This document shows positions 14,171-22,497 of a stretch of 47,319 bases of DNA, in pieces. The stretch is taken from assembly GCA_045636385.1 (NCBI GenBank), contig JAZTXK010000038.1:1-47319 (forward strand), read 5' to 3'. Position numbers and translations under genes: made by a program. The DNA is from CAG-390 sp045636385 (lineage in GTDB: Bacteria; Bacillota; Clostridia; Oscillospirales; CAG-272). Each line of letters starts with the position of its first letter. Within the stretch, counting starts at the first letter, position 1. The notes under the pieces were generated by a model. The model was not told the DNA's origin. It made no database searches and saw nothing but the letters and a program-made list of their open reading frames with translations.

Positions 14171-16048
14171 TTACTCTTCCTTGGGAACGTAGAGTCCGGT
14201 ATCCTGTACCCACTGAGAATAGTAGTAGAAGAATCCGGGAACATCAGTGCTTCCCTCTTTAGGCTCTGCGGGAGACTTTTCTACCTTAAGAGCAGTGGTA
14301 GTATCCTCAAGAGCAGACCATTTGGTGATAAGCTCCTCAAGCTCAGCAAGACTCTTTACTTCAGCAATCTGCTTTTCGATATCAGCGGAAAGATCATTGA
14401 TTGTGCTGATGTTAGCGGTATTGAGGAGCCAATAGCTCTCGGGAGCCTCACCTTCGGGAACAGCTATGCGGTTCACGAAATCAAATCCCATAGAAAGGTA
14501 CGGCTTAACATCGAGGTTCTGCTTCTTACCCCAATCCCATGCATCAACAGCCATATCCTCTTCGGGATAAGCCATAAATACGTTACCGGTGGACTCGAGG
14601 TTCATCATATAATCCTGGTTGAGACGAACAAGCTTGCCTGTTTCGTCATCGATCTTGTAATGAACACCCTCAACACCGTACTGGAGAATGTTACGGAGGT
14701 CGCTGTTGGTATTAAGATAAGTGATGATCTGCATACTTCTTGCAAGGCTGCGAGTATAGGTGGAAACTGCAAGCATATTGTTGAATACTTCCTCATAGCC
14801 TGCTCTAGGATACTCGAGAACGTTGAGAGAATACTCATCACCGTAAATTGTTGCGAGGTCTGCTCCGCCCTTGATCATACGAACTGCATAGTTTGCGGGG
14901 TTAGCGGACTCTGCTACTACGTAACCTGCGTCCTTATAAGCCTGGATGCACTTGAGCTGTTCGGTGTATTCAGCGTTCTTGAATACGTTGTTACAAGCAA
15001 GAGTTACGTTGGTATCGATAGACGGATCGTGAGTACGACTGGTCATAGTACTTGCGAGAAGGTTGAACTTATCAGAATTGATCTTACCGGTTGCAGTATC
15101 AATGCTCCAATAATAGGTACCGGTGGTGTAGAGGTCGCCGAGGATGGGCGCTACTCCGGGCTCGTAAGCTGCAACGTCAGCGAGGAAGTCAGAGCACTTA
15201 GTGAGAGTGTTGAGCTCTTCGGGATTGTAGCTGTACTTCTGAGCAAGCTCCTTATTAACAAGGAGGTAGGTGTATTCACCGATAACTACGTTGTTCGGGA
15301 TACCGTAGGTACCGCTGGTGGGCCACTTTGCCCAAAGGAGAAGCTCGTTGTTGATGTACTCGTTAAGCTTCTTGGATGCACCGCTGAGTTCGGGATCGAG
15401 ACGCTCGATCATTTCACGCTCAATGTACTCAAGGTATCTCTCGTAACTGTCGATCCAAAGGATATCTATCTGTGCAGGCTTCTCATCGGGGTACTTAACC
15501 TGGCTGAGAGTATAGCTGTTGTCGATACCTGCGATGGTTACGAGCTCGGTCTGCTCTGCGGTGGTATCTTCACCGGTGAGCTCCTCGGTCTCACGGAACT
15601 GAGCGTAGTCGGGGTACTGCTCATAGAAAGCATCGAACCAAGCCTCGTCGGTTACAACGCCCTCTGCCTTAGCTGCCTTTCTTGCAGCCTTGAGTGCACT
15701 TGCAGCTTCCTTTTCGAGCTGAGCATATTCCTCATTGCTCTTTACGCGGTCTTCGATAATCTGATAATAGTTATCATATGTAGCGAAGTGAAGCTTTACC
15801 TGGGTCTTAAAGTTAGCCTTGGTAATATTGTTGAAGGCGTTTTCAACAAGTCTTGCGGTCTCCTCGGACACTTCTTTTTCGCAAACGACGAACATAGAAA
15901 GGGTCATCGCGGAGTTGGAAGCCTCGCCGATAAGCTCTTTCTCGTTTCCGGTCTCCTCACCGCCGCCCATAAGAGCGTCACAACCTGTGAAAAGGAAGGT
16001 TGAGAGCATAAGGAATGCAAGAATCAAGCTAATAATTCTCTTGTTCAT
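14171..16048 (-). CDS. Extracellular solute-binding lipoprotein (ABC family 1-like)
   Basis: 625 aa. A signal peptide ends in the lipobox LFTGC (Cys23), so the mature protein should be lipid-anchored. The remainder resembles large family 1 sugar-binding proteins: a helix-rich N-lobe, IDILWIDSYERYLEYI in the hinge region, IPNNVVIGEYTYLLVNKELA and GGADLATIYGDE. Its length exceeds that of typical sugar-binding proteins (about 430 aa) but matches the larger oligosaccharide-binding forms seen in Clostridia. No permease or ATPase gene adjoins it, so it either serves a remote importer or acts as an orphan sensor. RBS AAGGAGG lies 9 bases before ATG, and the gene has its own promoter and terminator. 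The ligand is unknown. Confidence 0.75.
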   Translation of the reverse strand: MNKRIISLILAFLMLSTFLFTGCDALMGGGEETGNEKELIGEASNSAMTLSMFVVCEKEVSEETARLVENAFNNITKANFKTQVKLHFATYDNYYQIIEDRVKSNEEYAQLEKEAASALKAARKAAKAEGVVTDEAWFDAFYEQYPDYAQFRETEELTGEDTTAEQTELVTIAGIDNSYTLSQVKYPDEKPAQIDILWIDSYERYLEYIEREMIERLDPELSGASKKLNEYINNELLLWAKWPTSGTYGIPNNVVIGEYTYLLVNKELAQKYSYNPEELNTLTKCSDFLADVAAYEPGVAPILGDLYTTGTYYWSIDTATGKINSDKFNLLASTMTSRTHDPSIDTNVTLACNNVFKNAEYTEQLKCIQAYKDAGYVVAESANPANYAVRMIKGGADLATIYGDEYSLNVLEYPRAGYEEVFNNMLAVSTYTRSLARSMQIITYLNTNSDLRNILQYGVEGVHYKIDDETGKLVRLNQDYMMNLESTGNVFMAYPEEDMAVDAWDWGKKQNLDVKPYLSMGFDFVNRIAVPEGEAPESYWLLNTANISTINDLSADIEKQIAEVKSLAELEELITKWSALEDTTTALKVEKSPAEPKEGSTDVPGFFYYYSQWVQDTGLYVPKEE

Positions 16049-16079
16049 TTAGGTTTTCCTCCTTAGGAAATGTGGGAAT

Positions 16080-16102
16080 TGCGTACACACGGTTGGTACG
16101 CA
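16080..16102 (-). other. 5'-UTR hairpin of the solute-binding lipoprotein mRNA
   Basis: TGCGTAC and GTACGCA pair around a 9-base loop between the promoter and the ribosome binding site. It could stabilise the mRNA or bind a regulator. Confidence 0.5.
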
Positions 16103-16118
16103 GATAATGTTATTATAT

Positions 16119-16147
16119 ATTTTACTACAAAATCGCTAAAAAGTCAA
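16119..16147 (-). promoter_or_regulatory. Promoter of the solute-binding lipoprotein gene
   Basis: TTGACT (16142-16147), 17-bp spacer, TAAAAT (16119-16124) on the minus strand. Confidence 0.75.
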
Positions 16148-16189
16148 GTCAAATTTTTGAACGAATGACTAACACTTCCTTGCGATTTT

Positions 16190-16238
16190 CGCTATGTTCG
16201 GAGTTTATGAAGCATATTTAACAAAAACGAGCATAGCG
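16190..16238. repeat. Inverted repeat in the intergenic region after rpoD
   Basis: Arms of 11 bases, CGCTATGTTCG (16190-16200) and CGAGCATAGCG (16228-16238), pair with one G-T wobble around a 27-base loop. There is no T-run, so it is not a standard terminator. The rest of 16148-16347 shows no gene and no clear rpoD terminator. Confidence 0.45.
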
Positions 16239-16347
16239 GATTGACAGTTATGTCGAAGTTTTTGTGCGTTTTAACGATATTGAGCGAAATAATTTGTTAC
16301 AATTGCATATCATAATATATCGCATACCGTTAAATCAATGCGCAATT

Positions 16348-17448
16348 TTATTCCATAAAGCCCTTGAGGTGGCGTGCACGGCTCGGATGACGGAGCTTTC
16401 TGAGTGCTTTTGCCTCGATCTGTCGGATTCTCTCACGGGTGATCTTGAATTCCTGACCGACTTCCTCGAGGGTGCGGCATCTTCCGTCATAAAGACCGAA
16501 GCGGAGCTTGATAACGTGCTCCTCTCTGGGAGTGAGGGTGCGAAGCTGACGCTCAATGACCTCGCGGCGCATGGTTGCCGAAGCGGCATCTGCGGGAGTG
16601 GGTGTCTCGTCATCGGGAATAAAGTCGCCGAGATGGCTATCTTCCTCTTCGCCGATAGGAGTTTCGAGGGAAACGGGCTCCTGCGCGATCTTGAGGATCT
16701 CGCGGACCTTATCCGAGCTCATACCCATCTTCTCGCCGAGCTCGTCCACGGTAGGCTCACGGCCGTATTCCTGCAGAAGCTGACGCTGATAACGGGAAAC
16801 CTTATGAATGGTCTCGACCATGTGAACGGGGATTCTGATGGTTCTTGCCTGATCTGCGATAGCGCGGTTGATAGCCTGACGGATCCACCATGTAGCGTAG
16901 GTCGAGAACTTGAAGCCCTTCTCGTAGTCGAACTTATCAACAGCCTTGATAAGACCAAGGTTACCCTCCTGAATGAGGTCGAGGAAGAACATTCCCTTGC
17001 CTACGTATCTCTTCGCGATGCTGACGACAAGTCGGAGGTTAGCCTCAACAAGTCTGTCCTTTGCTCTCTTTCTTACATCATCCGGAAGAGATTCATCATA
17101 CATTACCTTTGCGAGCTCAAGCTCCTCCTGCTGGGAAAGAAGCTCGACACGGCCGATCTCCTTGAGGTACATACGAACGGGGTCGTCGATCGCAAGTCCC
17201 TCCTGCTCGAGAAGGCGCTCCATCGCCTCGCTGTCTGCGAATTTTTCGACTTCGCTTTCGATCTTGTCCATTTCGCCGTCGGGCATTTCGTCGGCAAGAA
17301 GAAGCTCGGTATCGGCGTCGTCGTCAAATATCTCGTCGATATTGTCGACGTCGTTCATGCCGTCGAGAACGTCCTTGTAGTCGATCGTACCGGTATCGGT
17401 GGTTTCCATAAAATCACTTACGCCGGATTTCTTATCACTTTGTATCAT
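16348..17448 (-). CDS. rpoD: Primary sigma factor RpoD (sigma-A)
   Basis: 366 aa, the usual length for Firmicutes sigma-A with a short acidic N-terminus instead of a full region 1.1. Region 1.2 begins at DDPVRMYLKEIGRV; region 2 has the core-binding and -10-recognition helices (IQEGNLGLIKAVDKFDYEKG, YATWWIRQAINRAI); region 4 has the helix-turn-helix for the -35 box (TLEEVGQEFKITRERIRQIE). It directs RNA polymerase to housekeeping promoters, consistent with the many TTGACA/TATAAT promoters in this window. It lies 48 bases downstream of dnaG, in the classic Firmicutes dnaG-rpoD operon. RBS AAAGGA precedes ATG. Confidence 0.97.
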   Translation of the reverse strand: MIQSDKKSGVSDFMETTDTGTIDYKDVLDGMNDVDNIDEIFDDDADTELLLADEMPDGEMDKIESEVEKFADSEAMERLLEQEGLAIDDPVRMYLKEIGRVELLSQQEELELAKVMYDESLPDDVRKRAKDRLVEANLRLVVSIAKRYVGKGMFFLDLIQEGNLGLIKAVDKFDYEKGFKFSTYATWWIRQAINRAIADQARTIRIPVHMVETIHKVSRYQRQLLQEYGREPTVDELGEKMGMSSDKVREILKIAQEPVSLETPIGEEEDSHLGDFIPDDETPTPADAASATMRREVIERQLRTLTPREEHVIKLRFGLYDGRCRTLEEVGQEFKITRERIRQIEAKALRKLRHPSRARHLKGFME

Positions 17449-17496
17449 TTTTTATCCTTTCCTATGTATTAAAAATACACAAATTAAATTTCCTTA

Positions 17497-19293
17497 TTAA
17501 TTTTCACCGCGCTTTTTGCGCGCTTCCTCAAGCTTTTTGCGCTTAAGCGCAAGCTTTTCCTCGAGCGAGAGTCCGCCGTTTCCCTCGGCGTTCTGCTTTT
17601 GGGTTTCGGATTTCAGTATATCAGCCGTCGATCTGAATATCTCCTGACCGTTTTCGGTAAGGCTTCTGCGACGGACCTGCATATCTTCAAGCGCCGACAT
17701 TTCGTCGGGGGTGAAGGTTTCACCGAGCAGAGCGTATACAAATCCGCCCGACGAATGGAGCTCCATTATCGCAGAAAACGCGCGCTTTCCGAAGGCTGTA
17801 AAGAAATCGGACTCCGAAAGCTCTACCCGTCCCCTCTCGATATCCTCGCGGTATTCGGGGTAGATCATCATAAGACCGAGCAGAGCCTCCTCTGCGTACG
17901 CCGCGCGCAGATTTTTTGCGGCGTCCGGGTTAACCTTGTTGGAATACTGATGGAGAGTGGCGTGTGCCTCACGAGTCTGCTCGAGCGAGATATCGCGGAG
18001 CTTTTTCTTTCTCAGCTTTTCAGCATCTGCGCCGATGGCATCAGCGGAAATACCGAGAGCCTCGCCCGCGCGCTTTGAATAAAGCTCGCGCTCTACAGTT
18101 GAATGATAATTCGCTATGACCGCTGAAATCTCCTCCGCGGCTCTTCTCTTTTCCTCGACCTGCGAGATATCGTGCTTTGATAGCACAGCCTCAAGCTTAT
18201 ATTCAAAGCCCGTACGGCTTTCGCTCAAAAGAGCCTTGAAGGCGTTCGCGCCCTTCTTTTTTATAAATTCGTCGGGGTCCTTCGCGCCCTCCATTTTGAG
18301 GACTCTGACCTCAACTCCGACGCGGCCGAGCAAGAGCATTGCCTTATTTGCGGCTTTTTGTCCCGCCTCGTCCGAATCGTAGGAAATGATTACCTTTTTG
18401 GTGTATCTTGAAATAATTCGCGCGTGCTCCTCTGTTATCGCTGTTCCGAGGGTGGCGACGGCATTCGGAAATCCCGCCTGATGGAGCGCGATGACGTCCA
18501 TATATCCCTCGCAAAGAATAAGCTGATCGGAGCAGAAGCCCTTCGCGTAGTTGAGAGCAAAAAGATTCTTGCTCTTTTTGAACGCGGGGGTGTCGGAAGA
18601 GTTGAGGTACTTCGGCTTGCTGTCGTCCATAACTCTGCCACCGAAGGCTACGATATTGCGCGAGGTATCGACTATCGGGAATATTACGCGATTTCGGAAA
18701 TAGTCGTATGCCCGTCCCGTTTTCTGACTTTTGCCGCAGAGGAAGCCCGCGATCATTTCTTCTTCCGTGAAGCCTTGGCTTTTCAGATAGTTCGTCAGCT
18801 TTCCGAAATCGTTCGGTGCGAATCCGAGGTAGAACTGCTTTGAGGTACCGTCGGTAATGCCGCGCTTTTTGAAATACTCTCTCGCCTCCTCGCCGCAGGG
18901 TTCTTTGGTCAGACAATGGCGGAAGAATCTTGCCGCAGCTTCGTTCATTTTGAGAACACGCTCGCGCTTGACTCCGCGGTCGCCGTACGTGGATTCTGCG
19001 GTTTCGGGGATCGTTATACCCGCGCGGCGCGCAAGCATTTCAAGTGCGGTGGGATAATCAACGTTTTCCATTTTCATAGTAAACGTGATAACGTCTCCGC
19101 CCGCTCCGCAACCGAAGCAATAGAAATGGTCGTCCGAGCCGAATACCGTAAACGAAGGAGAATTCTCGCTATGGAAGGGGCAAAGTCCTACCATATTCGA
19201 GCCCGCCGGCTTCAAGGTCACGTACGAGCCGATGACCTGCTCTATATCGTTGCGCCGAATTATTTCCTCGACGACTTCTCTCGGTATTTTCAA
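17497..19293 (-). CDS. dnaG: DNA primase DnaG
   Basis: 598 aa, normal length. The N-terminal CHC2 zinc finger is intact (Cys38, His41, Cys59, Cys62), followed by the catalytic core and a TOPRIM domain (ILCEGYMDVIALHQAG and SYDSDEAGQKA) and a C-terminal helicase-binding region. It synthesises the RNA primers for lagging-strand replication. The start is TTG, supported by AAAGGAG 8 bases upstream and by alignment to the family (MKIPREVVEEI). It is the first gene of the dnaG-rpoD operon, with a promoter at 19323-19351. Confidence 0.96.
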   Translation of the reverse strand: MKIPREVVEEIIRRNDIEQVIGSYVTLKPAGSNMVGLCPFHSENSPSFTVFGSDDHFYCFGCGAGGDVITFTMKMENVDYPTALEMLARRAGITIPETAESTYGDRGVKRERVLKMNEAAARFFRHCLTKEPCGEEAREYFKKRGITDGTSKQFYLGFAPNDFGKLTNYLKSQGFTEEEMIAGFLCGKSQKTGRAYDYFRNRVIFPIVDTSRNIVAFGGRVMDDSKPKYLNSSDTPAFKKSKNLFALNYAKGFCSDQLILCEGYMDVIALHQAGFPNAVATLGTAITEEHARIISRYTKKVIISYDSDEAGQKAANKAMLLLGRVGVEVRVLKMEGAKDPDEFIKKKGANAFKALLSESRTGFEYKLEAVLSKHDISQVEEKRRAAEEISAVIANYHSTVERELYSKRAGEALGISADAIGADAEKLRKKKLRDISLEQTREAHATLHQYSNKVNPDAAKNLRAAYAEEALLGLMMIYPEYREDIERGRVELSESDFFTAFGKRAFSAIMELHSSGGFVYALLGETFTPDEMSALEDMQVRRRSLTENGQEIFRSTADILKSETQKQNAEGNGGLSLEEKLALKRKKLEEARKKRGEN

Positions 19294-19322
19294 GCCGACA
19301 CTCCTTTCGCGAAATCATCTCT

Positions 19323-19351
19323 ATAATACAATATACGCAGAAAAATCGCAA
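19323..19351 (-). promoter_or_regulatory. Promoter of the dnaG-rpoD operon
   Basis: TTGCGA (19346-19351), 17-bp spacer, TATTAT (19323-19328) on the minus strand. The -35 box lies inside one arm of the preceding terminator-like inverted repeat. Confidence 0.65.
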
Positions 19352-19387
19352 AAAACTCTTTTTTGCAAAGACTTTTTTGCGATTTTT
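19341..19387 (-). terminator. AT-rich terminator-like inverted repeat after yigZ
   Basis: Perfect 15-base arms AAAAATCGCAAAAAA (19341-19355) and its complement (19373-19387) with a 17-base loop, 22 bases past the yigZ stop codon. The 3' arm ends in TTTTT. Confidence 0.55.
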
Positions 19388-19408
19388 CGATTTTTTTAAT
19401 GGAAATGT

Positions 19409-20041
19409 TCAAAAAAGTTTCCTCGGAGGCGCGAGCTTGCGTCCCGTTTCAACGGGCATCGAGCGTCCCGCGGTAAGATCTCTCATTCTTACCTTGAAAT
19501 CCTCGACGGTTTCGGTCGGCGCCGTCATCGTCAGCTTGACGTCTGCGGCAAACTCGGTATCCTCGATCTCGATTCCGTAACGCGCAAATTCGTTCTGCAC
19601 GCGGGCATGATCGTTATAGCTGCACTTCATTTGAAGTACGATCATTTCCTCATAAGTAATGATTCCCGCGTCCGCAACTGCTGCGCTTGCGGCTGAGGAA
19701 TAGGCTCTGACAAGTCCGCCCGTTCCGAGGAGGATGCCTCCGAAATATCTCGTTACAACGACAGCCGCGCCGTCGAGTCCGTTTTTGCAAAGGACATCAA
19801 GAACGGGCATACCGGCACTTCCCTGCGGCTCACCGTCATCCGAATAGCGCTTCATCGCGCCGCCGCGAAGGACGTAGGCAAAGACGTTATGGCGAGCGTC
19901 GGCGTGCTTTTTCTTAATGCTCGCAACGAACGCTGCCGCTTCTTCCTCGTTGTCGACGGGTTTGGCGTAACCGATAAATTCGGAACGCTTTTCAACGAGA
20001 GTTGCCGTGCCTTCTTTGGCAAGGGTGGTGTAGGTATTCAA
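19409..20041 (-). CDS. yigZ: YigZ/IMPACT family protein (UPF0029)
   Basis: 210 aa, full length for the family. The IMPACT signature is clear: YSDDGEPQGSAGMP followed by VVVTRYFGGILLGTGGLVRAY, then a small ferredoxin-like C-terminal domain. Bacterial YigZ has been associated with translation regulation and proline-related phenotypes, but its activity is not settled. The start is TTG overlapping the hflX stop codon (TTGA), with GAGGTG as RBS, so the two are translationally coupled. Confidence 0.9.
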   Translation of the reverse strand: MNTYTTLAKEGTATLVEKRSEFIGYAKPVDNEEEAAAFVASIKKKHADARHNVFAYVLRGGAMKRYSDDGEPQGSAGMPVLDVLCKNGLDGAAVVVTRYFGGILLGTGGLVRAYSSAASAAVADAGIITYEEMIVLQMKCSYNDHARVQNEFARYGIEIEDTEFAADVKLTMTAPTETVEDFKVRMRDLTAGRSMPVETGRKLAPPRKLF

Positions 20042-21333
20042 CGCACCTCACCTCCGTCGTAAGCCGAAAGCATACCGCGGATCTTGGAGTCGACTGTGGC
20101 GATAACGGTAATATTTTCCGCACCGTAATCGACATCCTCGACGGATGCGTTTTTATAAAGGGTATTAAGTGCACCTGCGGCGGAATTGGGAATTATAAAT
20201 TTCACGCGCTTCTTGCCCGCGTTAACAAGAGATTCAAGCTGTTCGCCGAGGCGGTCAAGTCCTTTTCCGGTAAGAGCCGAAATAAAGACGGTTCTTCTCT
20301 GCCCGTCCGAGGATTCCATAGCGGGAAGCGGGATCTCGTCGCGCGCGGGGAGATCGCATTTATTGTAAACGATAAGACAGGGCTTACCTCCCGCGCCGAG
20401 CTCGGCGAGAAGGTTTTCGGTTACCTCAAGCTGTGCGGGATGCTCGGGGTCGGAAGCGTCGACGATTATCATAAGGATATCAGCGCAAGCCGCTTCGTCG
20501 AGAGTTGAGCGGAACGCTTTAATAAGATGGTGCGGGAGTCGGCGAATGAATCCGACGGTATCGGTCAGAAGAACCGATTCACCCGAGGGGAGCGAGAACT
20601 TTCTCGTGGTGGGGTCGAGTGTTGCAAAGAGCTTATCCTCGGCAAGGATGCCTGCACCGGTGAGTGCGTTCAGCAAGGTCGATTTACCTGCGTTTGTATA
20701 GCCGACGATGGCTACCTTCGGAACGCCGCTCTTGTCGCGCGCTGAACGGAGAGTTTTTCTCTGCGTTTCAAGCTCACGAAGCTCTGCTTCGAGTGCTGCG
20801 GCACGGCGTTTGATATGACGGCGATCGGATTCGAGCTTGGTCTCACCGGGTCCGCGAGTACCTATACCGCCTCCGAGACGCGAGAGCTGTGTGCCCTTAC
20901 CGATGAGTCGGGGCGCGGTATATTTGAGCTGTGCAAGCTCGACCTGAAGCTTGCCCTCGGCAGTTGCCGCGTGGAGGGCGAAGATATCGAGAATCAGCAT
21001 CGAGCGGTCGATAACTCGAACGCCGTCAAGCTCGTCCTCGATGTTTCTTATCTGCGAGGGAGTGAGCTCGCAGTCGAAAACAGCTATATCTATTTCATTG
21101 TTTTTACAAAGATCGGCAAGCTCGAGAAGCTTACCCGAGCCGATATAGGTGCGGACGTCGGGATTCGAGCGAGTCTGAACGAGAGTAGCGACCGTCTCAC
21201 CGCCCGCAGTATCGAGAAGGCGGCGAAGCTCGGCAAGAGAGATCTCGCACTCACCGTCTGCCATTCCAAACGAATCAACGCCGACGAGCACCGCTCTGCC
21301 CGCGATTATTTTATCTGTAATTTTAAGTTCCAT
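20038..21333 (-). CDS. hflX: GTPase HflX
   Basis: 431 aa from the ATG at 21333, selected because GGAGGTGA lies upstream. The N-terminal HflX domain contains TRSNPDVRTYIGSGK and the linker GGGIGTRGPGETKLE; the G domain shows GYTNAGKS (G1), DTVGF (G3) and NKCD (G4). HflX binds the 50S subunit and splits or rescues stalled ribosomes during heat and antibiotic stress. It overlaps yigZ by four bases. A possible -10 TATACT at 21357-21362 lacks a clear -35 box. Confidence 0.95.
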   Translation of the reverse strand: MELKITDKIIAGRAVLVGVDSFGMADGECEISLAELRRLLDTAGGETVATLVQTRSNPDVRTYIGSGKLLELADLCKNNEIDIAVFDCELTPSQIRNIEDELDGVRVIDRSMLILDIFALHAATAEGKLQVELAQLKYTAPRLIGKGTQLSRLGGGIGTRGPGETKLESDRRHIKRRAAALEAELRELETQRKTLRSARDKSGVPKVAIVGYTNAGKSTLLNALTGAGILAEDKLFATLDPTTRKFSLPSGESVLLTDTVGFIRRLPHHLIKAFRSTLDEAACADILMIIVDASDPEHPAQLEVTENLLAELGAGGKPCLIVYNKCDLPARDEIPLPAMESSDGQRRTVFISALTGKGLDRLGEQLESLVNAGKKRVKFIIPNSAAGALNTLYKNASVEDVDYGAENITVIATVDSKIRGMLSAYDGGEVR

Positions 21334-21371
21334 AAAATTTTCACCTCCGTGAGGATAGTATAAAAGAAAAA

Positions 21372-21406
21372 TGGGCAAGTATACGCATACGCGCAAATCT
21401 CGCCCA
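21372..21406 (-). terminator. Terminator after rpmE
   Basis: Stem TGGGCGAG/CTTGCCCA with one G-T pair and a 19-base loop, followed on the minus strand by TTTTTCTTTT. Confidence 0.7.
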
Positions 21407-21420
21407 CTGTTCTTGACAAA

Positions 21421-21633
21421 TTATTTGCCCTGGAGTCTCTTGTTGAACTTGTCAACACGTCCGCCGGCATCAACAAACTTCTGCTTGCCGGTAAAGAAGG
21501 GATGGCACTTCGAGCAAATTTCAACTCTGATCTCGTTGCCGCCCTTAGGGTTGGTGGAACGAGTGGTTACGGTCTCGCCGCAAGCGCACTTGATGATTAC
21601 CTCTTCATACTTGGGATGGAGTCCCTGCTTCAC
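21421..21633 (-). CDS. rpmE: 50S ribosomal protein L31 (zinc-binding type)
   Basis: 70 aa from a GTG at 21633. This start gives the canonical MKQGLHPKYEEV N-terminus and is preceded by GAGGTG at 6 bases; the three-residue longer frame is unlikely. The zinc-type L31 cysteines are present (KCACGE and CSKCHPFFTG). L31 bridges the two ribosomal subunits and can be exchanged for a Cys-less paralogue under zinc starvation; no such paralogue is in this window. It has its own promoter and a leader hairpin. Confidence 0.95.
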   Translation of the reverse strand: MKQGLHPKYEEVIIKCACGETVTTRSTNPKGGNEIRVEICSKCHPFFTGKQKFVDAGGRVDKFNKRLQGK

Positions 21634-21661
21634 AATAAACACCTCACTTTTAGCATTGTTT

Positions 21662-21679
21662 TGACGGATTTTGCCGTCA
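21662..21679 (-). promoter_or_regulatory. Leader hairpin upstream of rpmE
   Basis: TGACGG and CCGTCA pair around a 6-base loop between promoter and start codon. Leader RNAs upstream of L31 genes are known in several phyla; whether this is one is uncertain. Confidence 0.45.
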
Positions 21680-21698
21680 GTATTGCAATTACCGTAAA

Positions 21699-21727
21699 AT
21701 TATATCACATTTTAATCAAATTTGCAA
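21699..21727 (-). promoter_or_regulatory. Promoter of rpmE
   Basis: TTGCAA (21722-21727), 17-bp spacer, TATAAT (21699-21704) on the minus strand. Confidence 0.75.
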
Positions 21728-21731
21728 TACC

Positions 21732-21752
21732 TTTTTGAGAATTTCTCAAAAA
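21732..21752 (-). terminator. Weak terminator-like hairpin after sigE
   Basis: Stem TTTTTGAG/CTCAAAAA with a 5-base loop, five bases past the stop codon at 21757. On the minus strand it is not followed by a T-run, so termination is uncertain. Confidence 0.35.
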
Positions 21753-21756
21753 ATTT

Positions 21757-22482
21757 TTATATTTTTCCCGACATTTCTCTCCTGAGCCCCTCGATTATGC
21801 GTTTTTCAAGCCTTGATATGTACGATTGCGATATTCCAAGAAGGTCGGCGACCTCCTTTTGAGTCATTTCGGGCTTGCCGGTAAGCCCGTAACGAAGCTC
21901 GATTATCTGTCTTTCTCTCGGCTCGAGTGCCGCAACCGCGCGGCGTACCAGCATCCTCTCCTCGCGTGCGGCAAAATCCTCGCAGACGCTCTCGCCCGAA
22001 TCGAGAACATCGGAGAGAAGCAGCTCGTTGCCATCCCAATCGACGTTGAGCGGCTCGTCAAGCGAGACCTCGCACCGCGTCTGGCTGTGCTTGCGGATAT
22101 ACATCAGTATTTCGTTTTCTATACAGCGCGAAGCATATGTCGCGAGTTTAATTCCTTTATCCGAGCGGAAACTGCCTATTGCTTTAATCAGACCGATCGT
22201 ACCGATCGAAACGAGATCCTCAATGCCGATGCCGGTGCTTTCGAATTTTCGCGCTATATAAACGACGAGGCGCAAATTTCGTTCAATAAGAAGTCCGCGT
22301 ATTTCGGCATTATCGGGGCGCGCTTCAAGCTCACAGATCGCTTCGTTTTCCTCATCGGCATCAAGCGGTGGCGGGAGGGTATCAGGGCCGTTAACGTAAT
22401 AGATGCCGTTATCGGCAATCCTGAGCCGCGATAGGATTCTCACAAACGCCAGCCGCATACGCGGTAATATCATAATATTCAT
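21757..22482 (-). CDS. sigE: Sporulation sigma factor SigE
   Basis: 241 aa, the size of pro-sigma-E including the N-terminal pro-sequence. The mother-cell sigma-E hallmarks are visible: LPPPLDADEE near the N-terminus, NLRLVVYIARKFESTGIGIE, KLATYASRCIENEILMYIR and DEPLNVDWDGNELLLSDVL in region 2-3, and ISQSYISRLEKRII in region 4. It controls early mother-cell gene expression after asymmetric division. It lies 15 bases downstream of spoIIGA, whose product cleaves the pro-sequence. RBS GGAGAAG precedes ATG. The sigG gene that usually follows is absent; rpmE comes next. Confidence 0.95.
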   Translation of the reverse strand: MNIMILPRMRLAFVRILSRLRIADNGIYYVNGPDTLPPPLDADEENEAICELEARPDNAEIRGLLIERNLRLVVYIARKFESTGIGIEDLVSIGTIGLIKAIGSFRSDKGIKLATYASRCIENEILMYIRKHSQTRCEVSLDEPLNVDWDGNELLLSDVLDSGESVCEDFAAREERMLVRRAVAALEPRERQIIELRYGLTGKPEMTQKEVADLLGISQSYISRLEKRIIEGLRREMSGKI

Positions 22483-22497
22483 CTTCTCTTCTCCAAT

